A DNA stretch of 6,140 nt from JBMYQA01 sp049600855 (GCA_049600855.1 JBMYQA010000339.1:1-6140); one strand, 5' to 3'. Shown: positions 1 through 5,963, counted from the first letter of the stretch. Notes: generated from the letters alone by a model not told the origin. Made by a program: numbers and translations.

Positions 1-235
1 GAAAATCTTTAGATAGTGTGCAAAGTACATCCTGTTGATAGAAGTATTTAAAGCACTTACGTCCACTAAGTTGGTAACAAATTAAGATAGTCATCAACTC
101 ACTATCACTCATACGAGAAGTATTTTCTAAAGGCAGTTCGAATCCTGTCATATGACGCCAATAATGAAATGACTTACAGAATTCATCGCAATCGTAATAT
201 ATTTCTACTAACTTAGATTCTTGATAAATTAACAT
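1..235 (-). CDS. IS982-family transposase, N-terminal part (runs off the left edge)
   Basis: This is the first 78 codons of a transposase read leftward from an ATG at 235-233; the frame is still open at the window edge. The reading comes from my own translation of the minus strand. It starts MLIYQESKLVEIYYDCDEFC and carries SRMSDSELMTI (about residues 40-50) followed by LSGRKCFKYFY (about 56-66). That order, an N-terminal segment with a DEFC motif, then an S-x-MS-x-SE-x-MTI helix and an SG-x-x-x-FK-x-Y-Y stretch, is typical of the N-terminal domain of IS982 transposases, which are normally near 290 residues. The DDE catalytic core would lie outside the window, so activity cannot be judged. 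The protein would cut and move its own insertion sequence. Its start codon is abutted by a strong hairpin, described separately. Family assignment is from recognition of these motifs, without a search. Confidence 0.8.
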   Translation of the reverse strand, partial: MLIYQESKLVEIYYDCDEFCKSFHYWRHMTGFELPLENTSRMSDSELMTILICYQLSGRKCFKYFYQQDVLCTLSKDF

Positions 236-287
236 GGGAGCAAGGGGTTAAACTAGAGAAACTGCAATTTCTTAACCTTAAGCTCCC
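236..287 (-). promoter_or_regulatory. hairpin abutting the transposase start codon
   Basis: Arms 236-251 and 272-287 pair in 12 of 16 positions. In the transposase mRNA, GGGAGC pairs with GCUCCC, there is a 4-by-4 internal loop, then GGUUAA pairs with UUAACC. The 20-base loop itself contains a small AGAAA/TTTCT palindrome (257-272). The 3' foot of the stem ends directly at the ATG. Several IS families use such a leader hairpin to keep transcription entering from outside from producing transposase; that this one does so is inference. It could instead be an operator, or a chance structure. Confidence 0.5.
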
Positions 288-364
288 GCCTTTTATACAC
301 TTTTCCAAGCTTAACAACCTTTTTATCAACTAATTAAACTCCGAATTGACGTTAATCCTATTAT

Positions 365-396
365 GAACTGGTTTGAGTCATGGCTTGAACCAGTTC
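365..396. repeat. 9-bp inverted repeat
   Basis: GAACTGGTT at 365-373 is perfectly complementary to AACCAGTTC at 388-396, with a 14-base spacer. It sits just outside the tentative IS terminus. There is no T-run after either arm, so an intrinsic terminator is unlikely. It could be an operator or a leftover of an older insertion. Confidence 0.5.
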
Positions 397-507
397 CTAT
401 AAATGCTCATGTTCGTCTAACCGCTTCTTCCAAGTTTCACCGATTAATCAATCCACTACAGATATAAATTAAACTGACCTACCTATAAATTTCTTCCAAA
501 CTTCACC
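396..507. repeat. imperfect two-part direct repeat
   Basis: TTCTTCCAAGTTTCACC at 425-441 recurs at 491-507 with 15 of 17 bases the same. The preceding CCTATAAAT at 396-404 also recurs, at 482-490, immediately before the second copy. The second unit therefore looks like the first with about 20 bases removed between its two parts. Function is unknown; a local duplication is the simplest reading. Confidence 0.4.
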
Positions 508-591
508 TAATTATTTTTTAACATCGAAGCAGGGTTTAAATCACACATCACTATACTACTCATCGTCATCACTTTACATTGAACTTGTCTT

Positions 592-1305
592 ATGATACAC
601 TGGCCTTACCTCAAATTTCCATCAACCTGTATGAGTTCGTGGGAAAGCTTATTAGCACAACCTCGCTTTTGGCTCAATTACCTCCATGTATCTGCCGAGA
701 CTTTATTACTCTATGCCAAACATGATTTACTCACTATTGATCAGCACCAAGCGTTACTGTTTATCCAACAACATCATTTAGATTTGGCACTTCCCGTAAC
801 CCAACCACATTTAATCCGATTCAGTTTTAAGACACAAAACAACTATCACCTCCATATTCAGTTTGATCAAAACTCCCAATATTGGCTTTTAGATTCTCCG
901 AGTCTCAATCGTAAACTAGTATTAGGGTATGCAGATATTCCAATTTTACACCAGCAAGAAACCCATGAACTCTTGCGAAACCTGCGTTTTACCAACTTCA
1001 AACAGGCACGATTTAATGCCTTACTATTATACAAAGCCATGCGCAATGCACCACTTCCCAAAGAATACATTCAATATATGATTGGCATCACCAAAGTATT
1101 CAAAACCTGGGAAGCGGATTTGATTGCCCAATACTTGATCATAGCTGATAATTTCGAAACGCATTTCGAATGGCAACACCACCCTACCTTGGGCTGGATA
1201 ACCAACCATACAGCTAGTCCCAGAAATCCATACAATCAAATGTGGACAAAGCAAGACTTTGCCACATGGAAAACATTTATACAAGACTTAACCTATGTGA
1301 GGTAA
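592..1305 (+). CDS. orphan hypothetical protein, 237 residues
   Basis: I do not recognise a family. The protein has no signal peptide, no convincing membrane segment and no nucleotide-binding or metal-binding motif. It is rich in histidine, glutamine and tryptophan, with an alternating polar/hydrophobic stretch (HLHIQF, 86-91) that suggests beta strands. Its second half is probably helical (residues 135-185, including RFNALLLYKAMRNAP and KVFKTWEADLIAQYLIIAD). The last 45 residues contain HH and a GWITNH stretch. Met1 at 592 is taken as the start because it opens the longest frame; Met14 (at 631) is a possible alternative, and neither has a Shine-Dalgarno sequence. The gene converges on the next one with 26 bases between stop codons and no visible hairpin terminator there. 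The long uninterrupted frame and protein-like composition make a real gene likely. It is probably cytoplasmic; the function is unknown. Confidence 0.7.
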   Translation: MIHWPYLKFPSTCMSSWESLLAQPRFWLNYLHVSAETLLLYAKHDLLTIDQHQALLFIQQHHLDLALPVTQPHLIRFSFKTQNNYHLHIQFDQNSQYWLLDSPSLNRKLVLGYADIPILHQQETHELLRNLRFTNFKQARFNALLLYKAMRNAPLPKEYIQYMIGITKVFKTWEADLIAQYLIIADNFETHFEWQHHPTLGWITNHTASPRNPYNQMWTKQDFATWKTFIQDLTYVR

Positions 1306-1331
1306 TCGTACCACACTCACTTGTTTGCTAT

Positions 1332-2264
1332 CTATTTATCCACAGGATGTGAATGTTGATCGTATTGTATCACTTTTTGCTTTACATAATCGATGGCTAC
1401 CGCATGTAATTCTTCTTCGTTTCGCACTTTGAATTCATCATTTATAAAATTCAAATGCTTGCCTAAAAAGGTATGAATTTCTTTAATAGAAAGCTTTAGC
1501 TGATGTACTTCAGAGGATTCCACAATAAATTTCCCTGCTGCTAAATGCGTATTTCGAGCTTCAATAATAAATTTTGTACGCTTGGGAAAGTAAACACAGC
1601 AGAATATGGCCGTCAACAACATTTCGATGTATACTTTTGCCAAGTGCGCTTCATTTCCCCCATCTATACCTCCATTCATACAAATCCGAAAGATTCCTTG
1701 ATGACTATCAGACAACTCAGGGTGTAAATAAATATCCAAATCTTCTCGAAGTGATTTTGCAAAAGCTACGTTTTTAGCCATTCTTTTTTGCTGATGTGCC
1801 TGTAAGCTTCTAATTGCCTCTACAACCTCCATCACCTGATGTGATCGAACGATTTCAATGCCATACAAGTGCTTGACCTTAGACGAACTTGTTGTAACTT
1901 TTCCCGCTTTCACCAGCACTCCATAACTTCCAATTTTATCATACACACCTAACTTCCACCAGTGGTTAAAGGATTGATAACCTGTTTTTAGAAAGGCTCT
2001 AAACTCCGTCAGTAATTTACGATCTAAGGTTTTTCCTTTTTGTACTATTCCTAACACGCCGTAATTGCTCAGCGATAACAAATCATCATTTTTTGCTTCT
2101 TGGATAGAAATAATTACATAAAGTTCTACTTTGCTGATGGGGGAAATTGGATGGGTCACTTTTTCGGTTTGCGCTGTACCAAACTCCGCATAAGCACGCA
2201 CACACAAGTTTAGAGGCGCTAAAAATGTATTGACTCGCCCTATCAAGTTTAGCGAATAGGTCAT
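1332..2264 (-). CDS. orphan hypothetical protein, 310 residues
   Basis: I do not recognise a family. The frame ends in TAG at 1334-1332. The first ATG is at 2264-2262 (310 residues); a GTG directly before it (2267-2265) would add one residue. The frame stays open upstream to 2343 without another ATG, and that extension also reads plausibly as protein, so the N-terminus is uncertain. In the 311-residue numbering there is a possible beta-rich first half (for example VELYVIISIQ, 47-56), a helical charged stretch at 143-180 (HQVMEVVEAIRSLQ), a hydrophobic segment AKVYIEMLLTAIFCCVYF at 210-227 containing a Cys pair (223-224), and a helical acidic/basic C-terminus. The hydrophobic segment contains a lysine and a glutamate, so it is more likely a buried helix than a membrane span. 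There is no signal peptide and no recognisable catalytic motif. It lies alone, 574 bases from the oxidoreductase gene on the same strand, so co-transcription is unlikely. Confidence 0.7.
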   Translation of the reverse strand: MTYSLNLIGRVNTFLAPLNLCVRAYAEFGTAQTEKVTHPISPISKVELYVIISIQEAKNDDLLSLSNYGVLGIVQKGKTLDRKLLTEFRAFLKTGYQSFNHWWKLGVYDKIGSYGVLVKAGKVTTSSSKVKHLYGIEIVRSHQVMEVVEAIRSLQAHQQKRMAKNVAFAKSLREDLDIYLHPELSDSHQGIFRICMNGGIDGGNEAHLAKVYIEMLLTAIFCCVYFPKRTKFIIEARNTHLAAGKFIVESSEVHQLKLSIKEIHTFLGKHLNFINDEFKVRNEEELHAVAIDYVKQKVIQYDQHSHPVDK

Positions 2265-2266
2265 CA

Positions 2267-2274
2267 CAAAGTTA
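2267..2274 (-). promoter_or_regulatory. possible -7 promoter element overlapping the orphan gene start
   Basis: Read on the minus strand this is TAACTTTG, an exact match to the Bacteroidota -7 consensus TAnnTTTG. It ends at the first base of the GTG and three bases before the ATG at 2264. I see no TTG at the right spacing for a -33 element. If it is real, the mRNA would be leaderless or translation would begin further in. A chance match in AT-rich DNA is quite possible. Confidence 0.25.
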
Positions 2275-2404
2275 AATTTGGAAATTGTTGTAGTTACCGC
2301 TAGTGAATAATCAGGAAAATGCTCAACAGTTATTTCACTAATCTAAGATACAAAAACTTTTACAAGAATTATTCACCCTTCCAACATCTTAATGCAGTGA
2401 TTTC

Positions 2405-2429
2405 TTACATGTAATAGCTCGCAGCTATT
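2405..2429. repeat. two adjoining perfect palindromes
   Basis: TTACATGTAA at 2405-2414 is a perfect 10-base palindrome. It overlaps a perfect hairpin with arms AATAGCT (2413-2419) and AGCTATT (2423-2429) and loop CGC. The symmetry suggests a protein-binding site or a small REP-type repeat. It lies about 140 bases upstream of the orphan gene start at 2264. There is no T-run, so it is not an intrinsic terminator. Confidence 0.5.
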
Positions 2430-2520
2430 CGCTAACGATTCGTATTTATGGTAATCTCTTTTTCATGTTTTAGTAAATCATTTATAATTCGTTTTTTTAT
2501 TGGATTTTCATCTTTTATAC

Positions 2521-2589
2521 GATGAGCTTGTTTTAAAACTTTATTGCGCACAACACTTGTTTAAAATAGGCTTTTTAAACAAGCTCATC
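2521..2589. repeat. long inverted repeat with 18-base arms
   Basis: Arm 2521-2538 begins GATGAGCTTGTTTTAAAA. It is complementary to 2572-2589 in 17 of 18 positions, with a 33-base spacer. The spacer contains a further partial copy of the arm (CTTGTTTAAAA, 2557-2567) in the same direction as the left arm, which allows two alternative folds. It lies about 250 bases beyond the oxidoreductase stop codon, too far for its terminator. The structure is well supported; whether it is a small mobile element, an RNA or something else is not known. Confidence 0.6.
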
Positions 2590-2711
2590 CAACCTTACCC
2601 TTACACATATGAAATATACACCAGGTCAAAAAGGGAAATAATCGCTATATTTTTTCCATAACATTGTTTGCTAACCTAGTGCGCTGTCACATTTAAAATG
2701 ATGGCAATCTA

Positions 2712-2801
2712 AGTTGGATTTGTTCAACCTCTGCGTTAAAAAATCGTTCCGTAGCGCTGCTATGCAAAGATTTTTTGCCTTGATCTTAAACAAATCCAAT
2801 T
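2712..2801. repeat. nested REP-like palindrome downstream of the oxidoreductase gene
   Basis: Three nested stems share one centre. The outer arms TTGGATTTGTT (2714-2724) and AACAAATCCAA (2789-2799) are perfectly complementary over 11 bases and nearly so over 14. The middle arms AAAAAATC (2738-2745) and GATTTTTT (2769-2776) pair over 8 bases. The centre is TAGC-GCT-GCTA (2752-2762). The element begins about 40 bases beyond the stop codon of the oxidoreductase gene, a usual place for REP-like elements, and in that transcript the structure contains a U-run, so it could help end or protect the mRNA. Its role is inferred. Confidence 0.6.
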
Positions 2802-2841
2802 CGTACATTACTCGTCATTTCAAAGGTGACAAAGCACTAGT

Positions 2842-4326
2842 TCACGATTGCCCAACAACGCCCATTTCGATGTCGTATTTGGTACAAATCTGCTCGATAG
2901 TTTTCGCTGTATGCGCTAAATATTTCTTTTTATTTCGTATGATATCAAACAAAACGGGGAGTTGTCGATATAAGGGAAACCATTTATCGTAATTTAATTC
3001 ACATCCGTTGACTACACTGAACGGCAGTGCGTCAATGAAACGAATGAGGTTATAAATGACTTGTGCAGAAAAAGCATATAGAAAGGTTTCTTTGTGCTTC
3101 TTGGCTAAGTTTTGATGGTTGAAATGAATGATAGGAAATTGCTTAAATTGATCTCTATACCATAAATGAGGAAGGAAATAACCTGCAAAGGAGGTAAAAA
3201 TAAATGTGGATGCGGTTTTTTGAATATTCAGTACCTTCCCATGCGTTGACAAAACGGGCTCTGCGATTTCTTTTTGGGGAAATAAGTATCCTGAACAATT
3301 AATCAACCAACTCCCCTGCTCTATTTTTTGTTTGTCTCCGCTTTTATAGTGAAGAAACAACTCCCCATTTTCCTCTTTAACATCTTGCAAATAATCATAA
3401 ATTGCATGATTAACCGCTTTTTCGATCTGAGCGGATTCATGCGGAGACAATACTCCAATAAAGGTTTGTGGAGCCTCTTTAAATGGTGCTAGCCCATAGG
3501 TTTTCTTGATGTATTCGGTAGCTGATCTTAAATTGGCCTCATCGTATCGGAGTGAGATATCAATTAAGCATTTCGTTAGCGGGACTCCCTGCCAGTACTT
3601 TTTTGAACCAGCGGGAAAGAAGGTATCCCGATTTAGGAAATAAGTACCTTTTCCGATAATAAAATTCAATTTCCGATTTGGATTTTGAGCTAATAGTAAA
3701 CCTGCTACATCCATACTGGTTTTTCCTCCTCCAATAATGTAAATGGGTTTCTCATCATTGGCTACTGTGGCATTCAGTAACGCCTCACTTTCAGGAGCGA
3801 TGGAGTGTACTTTATCTGTACTAAACGCCATGGGTTTGTTGGGCAATACATTAAACCCAAAGGCTTTGATGCATCGTTTAGCCTTCACCAATAAAGCGGG
3901 CAAGGCATCATCAATAGCTTGAAAGTGAATGTGTACCTCATAATCATCACCCACCTTTACCTCTTCGTGGCTTTGGTATTCGTAGCCAAATTTTTCAATA
4001 ATCGAAAACTTATTTTTAAGCGCTTGATAACAAGATTTAAAATGCTCAACGATTTCATTTCTCCCTGCTAAATAACTTGGGTCTTTCTTCAACGTCCATT
4101 TCTTGCTTCCTACTGTAAATAAGGGATGAGGCTGGTGCAAACGAACGAAGTTATAAATGTTATTCCACATTCCCCCAATCACTTGTTGGGAGGCCCTTCG
4201 ATCTACTACTACCACTTGATCTTTGCTAGATAAATAGGATGTAGCGCTATTCAGTGCATTTAATCCCGCGATTCCCATTCCAATCACACATAACTCACAA
4301 TTGATTTGAACTGTTTCTGTACTCAT
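2842..4326 (-). CDS. FAD-dependent oxidoreductase of the flavin monooxygenase type
   Basis: A soluble 494-residue two-dinucleotide-domain flavoprotein. The FAD-binding Rossmann motif is CVIGMGIAGLNAL (G16, G18, G21), with the acidic residue at the end of the second strand at D42. GGMW at 51-54 followed by RLHQP (62-66) matches the GG-x-W and R-x-H-x-P region of flavin-containing and Baeyer-Villiger monooxygenases. A second glycine-rich motif, IYIIGGGKTSMD (195-206), should bind NAD(P)H. LINCSGY (341-347) corresponds to the late ATG-like FAD motif. The fingerprint F-x-G-x-x-x-H appears in altered form as FSTDKVH (168-174), with Thr in place of Gly. Such enzymes use NADPH and O2 to oxygenate small substrates; the substrate here is unknown, and a pure oxidoreductase without oxygenation is possible. 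ATG at 4326 is chosen because it places the FAD motif about 12 residues from the start, as usual. The gene is divergent from the lipase-like gene and separated from it by fold-back elements. Confidence 0.85.
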   Translation of the reverse strand: MSTETVQINCELCVIGMGIAGLNALNSATSYLSSKDQVVVVDRRASQQVIGGMWNNIYNFVRLHQPHPLFTVGSKKWTLKKDPSYLAGRNEIVEHFKSCYQALKNKFSIIEKFGYEYQSHEEVKVGDDYEVHIHFQAIDDALPALLVKAKRCIKAFGFNVLPNKPMAFSTDKVHSIAPESEALLNATVANDEKPIYIIGGGKTSMDVAGLLLAQNPNRKLNFIIGKGTYFLNRDTFFPAGSKKYWQGVPLTKCLIDISLRYDEANLRSATEYIKKTYGLAPFKEAPQTFIGVLSPHESAQIEKAVNHAIYDYLQDVKEENGELFLHYKSGDKQKIEQGSWLINCSGYLFPQKEIAEPVLSTHGKVLNIQKTASTFIFTSFAGYFLPHLWYRDQFKQFPIIHFNHQNLAKKHKETFLYAFSAQVIYNLIRFIDALPFSVVNGCELNYDKWFPLYRQLPVLFDIIRNKKKYLAHTAKTIEQICTKYDIEMGVVGQS

Positions 4327-4410
4327 GTTAACTTCATTACTTAGGTTCTAATTTTTATAACATTTACAGAGCGATTGCCTAAAATAAGATTTTTGAAATG
4401 AAAAAAATGA

Positions 4411-4611
4411 TTTTAGAGGCTGTTTTGAAATTAGTCGTAAAGTTTTTTAGCGTGAAGTTTTCTAACTGTTGAGGCGCTAAAAGCAGAGTTGAACATCGAA
4501 GCGATTGGCCGAGCCAGACATTCCTCCGCTAAATGAGCATTTTAGTAACGAAGACAGTTGGAAAAAGTCGCCTAAAAAAATCAAGAATATATTTCCAAAC
4601 AGCCTCTTAAA
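4411..4611. mobile_element. candidate MITE / fold-back element, about 200 bp
   Basis: Terminal arms 4411-4431 and 4591-4611 are inverted copies of one another with one mismatch and one single-base shift; GAGGCTGTTT (4416-4425) faces a perfect AAACAGCCTC (4597-4606). Complementarity continues inward in patches: the segment with TTTTTTAGCG and CTAACTGT (about 4444-4467) matches the complement of 4552-4582, so nearly the whole element can fold into one long imperfect hairpin. TTA stands just outside both GAGGC ends (4413-4415 and 4607-4609), which could be a 3-base target duplication, though in AT-rich DNA this is weak. It encodes no credible protein. GAG-x-CTG ends and TNA targets occur in the IS1031 group of the IS5 family; that parentage is only a suggestion. 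Confidence 0.55.
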
Positions 4612-4670
4612 CCAGCAAGCTATTTTTATCACCTTACAAACGCTTGCATTCCCTAAAATCCTTCGTTATT

Positions 4671-4727
4671 TAAGAGACTGTTTGAACTTTTTCTTTCGGC
4701 TAAACAAAAAATTCAAACAGTCGCTTA
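4671..4727. mobile_element. 57-bp hairpin sharing termini with the fold-back element next to it
   Basis: Arms 4671-4686 (TAAGAGACTGTTTGAA) and 4712-4727 pair in 15 of 16 positions, with a 25-base spacer that itself holds a T-run opposite an A-run. The arms closely match those of the 4411-4611 element, so this looks like a very short derivative of the same family. It ends 30 bases before the lipase-like ATG and would fall in the 5' untranslated region or promoter of that gene. It could act as a terminator for transcription entering from the left, or as an mRNA leader structure. Confidence 0.55.
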
Positions 4728-4757
4728 GCTTCTTATCAATTTTACCAACATTCACTT

Positions 4758-5963
4758 ATGACATCATTGAAACGATTCCCTATTTTCCTCCTCCTCGCTG
4801 TAGTATTCACACTAAGTAGCTGTAACGATGATGAAGGTAATAATGCAAGTGTACCTGAAGGAGATGTAGTGGTAAGTTCATCACTCGCCTTTCAATTCAC
4901 CCCACCCATCTTAATTTCCATTGCACTTCAACAGCAATTGGGTGACTTTGTCAATTATATTGATCATCCTGTAACAGCGCACCGTATAGTGTATAAAACG
5001 CAATTTAAAGGAGAACAAATTTTAGCTTCAGGCATTATCGCTTATCCCGAAGGGATTTCTAATGCACCTCTGCTTAGTGCCCAACATGGAACCATCTTTG
5101 CCGATTCCAAAGCGCCTTCAAACTTGGATGTGCTTAATGGACAAATGTCTGGTTTTGAGTTTTTTGCCTCTGCTGGATACATCACCATTATTCCCGATTT
5201 CATTGGCTATGGCGAATCGGTAGCTATTGTGCATCCTTATTATCGGGCAGATTATACTGCTAGTGCCACCCTCGACATGATTAAAGCCGCAGAAGAGTTT
5301 TTGGCTTTTAAGAACATTACAGTTGGTGATAAATTATTTTTATTTGGTTACTCCGAAGGTGGTTTTGCGACCATGGCTACTTTACGCGAAATCGAATCGA
5401 ATCCTTCGTTAGGGTTAACTGTAACTGCTGCGGCAGCTGGTGCAGGCGGTTTTGATATTAAAGGCATCATGGATCATGTGCTCGACTTAACGACACATCC
5501 TGAACCGGGTTTCTTATCCTTTGTCGTGCATTCTTATAATACGTCATACGATTGGAATCGAAATCTTGCTGATATTTTCCAAGAGCCTTACGCTTCCCGC
5601 ATTCCTGATTTATTGGATGGCAGTAAAGATAAAGATCAAATTAATGCCCAACTGACAACGACTATCAACGATTTGGTAAATCCTGCTTTTAAAGACAGTG
5701 TTCAGAATGGTTTGGAATCGCAGCTGACGAATGCAATGATTGCTAATAGTGTACACGATTGGGCGCCGCAATCCAAGGTAAAACTGTTGCACTCCTTAGA
5801 TGATGAAGTACTTCCCATCGCTAATACAGCATCCACGTATCAAAGCTATTTAAGCAATGGAGCGCTCGATGTTACCTTCGATACGGTAGGCGGAGATTCC
5901 CATGCCACAGGAGCCTTAGAAACGATTGAAGTGGTGATTGCATGGTTTAATACGTTAAAGTAA
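4758..5963 (+). CDS. surface lipoprotein with alpha/beta-hydrolase (secretory lipase/esterase-like) domain
   Basis: Predicted to hydrolyse ester bonds of lipids or other acyl esters outside the cell or at its surface. The N-terminus is a lipoprotein signal: KR at 5-6, a hydrophobic core at 7-19 and a lipobox LSSC with C22 as the lipidated residue. C22 is followed by NDDE, which resembles the acidic surface-export signal of Bacteroidota lipoproteins. The mature part is an alpha/beta hydrolase: HGT (110-112) for the oxyanion hole, PDFIGYGES (146-154), the nucleophile elbow GYSEGG with S199, LHSLDDEVLP (344-353) giving probable acid D349, and GDSH with H382 as the catalytic histidine. All triad positions are filled, so the enzyme is probably active. 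The length of about 400 residues and the GYSEGG motif suit the secretory lipase-like group, but substrate cannot be told. The start is the ATG at 4758, which places the signal peptide correctly. There is no Shine-Dalgarno sequence. Confidence 0.88.
   Translation: MTSLKRFPIFLLLAVVFTLSSCNDDEGNNASVPEGDVVVSSSLAFQFTPPILISIALQQQLGDFVNYIDHPVTAHRIVYKTQFKGEQILASGIIAYPEGISNAPLLSAQHGTIFADSKAPSNLDVLNGQMSGFEFFASAGYITIIPDFIGYGESVAIVHPYYRADYTASATLDMIKAAEEFLAFKNITVGDKLFLFGYSEGGFATMATLREIESNPSLGLTVTAAAAGAGGFDIKGIMDHVLDLTTHPEPGFLSFVVHSYNTSYDWNRNLADIFQEPYASRIPDLLDGSKDKDQINAQLTTTINDLVNPAFKDSVQNGLESQLTNAMIANSVHDWAPQSKVKLLHSLDDEVLPIANTASTYQSYLSNGALDVTFDTVGGDSHATGALETIEVVIAWFNTLK

Larger units (their letters stand above)
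1..352 (-). mobile_element. end of an IS982-type insertion sequence (partial, outer boundary tentative)
   Basis: The transposase fragment implies that an insertion sequence occupies the left end of the window. Its outer tip may be near 352: read inward on the minus strand the sequence is ACGTCAATTCGGAGTTTAAT. IS982 termini generally begin with AC, and a leader of about 115 bases between tip and start codon is reasonable for the family. The other end and any target duplication lie outside the window, so the boundary is a guess while the presence of the element is well supported. Confidence 0.4.
353..591. other. intergenic region between the IS end and the first orphan gene
   Basis: No coding frame of note. 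It holds an inverted repeat at 365-396 and an imperfect direct repeat (425-441 and 491-507), both listed separately. I see no match to the Bacteroidota -7 element TAnnTTTG and no Shine-Dalgarno sequence ahead of the gene starting at 592, so its promoter cannot be placed. Confidence 0.5.
2268..2841. other. 574-base intergenic region rich in palindromes
   Basis: No gene that I would accept. It contains three separate palindromic structures, listed individually (2405-2429, 2521-2589, 2712-2801), in otherwise AT-rich DNA. A weaker imperfect palindrome also covers about 2685-2706. The frames crossing the region on the plus strand lack credible starts and run into the antisense of the oxidoreductase gene. 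Confidence 0.55.
4327..4757. other. 431-base divergent intergenic region containing fold-back elements
   Basis: This is the shared upstream region of the oxidoreductase (leftward) and the lipase-like lipoprotein (rightward), so both promoters should be here. I find no TAnnTTTG match in either direction and no Shine-Dalgarno sequence. Most of it is taken up by two palindromic elements at 4411-4611 and 4671-4727. About 60 bases between them and 30 bases before the lipase ATG show no clear structure. Confidence 0.55.

Noticed and set aside
867..1284. Two minus-strand frames opposite the 237-residue orphan
   Set aside because: They overlap each other and the longer plus-strand frame; composition looks like antisense translation.
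1545..1777. Two short plus-strand frames inside the 310-residue orphan
   Set aside because: Both are antisense shadows of the longer frame, with no start signal and no motif.
2714..2992. 92-codon plus-strand frame starting with TTG
   Set aside because: It begins inside the nested palindrome and its second half is antisense to the end of the well-supported oxidoreductase gene; the start is a TTG with no supporting signal.
4411..4727. CRISPR-like array of four repeats
   Set aside because: The four copies alternate in orientation and are unevenly spaced (two inverted pairs), unlike the uniform direct repeats of a CRISPR array.
4505..4819. 104-codon plus-strand frame starting with TTG
   Set aside because: It lies within the fold-back elements and then overlaps the lipoprotein signal-peptide region in another frame; no domain or credible start.
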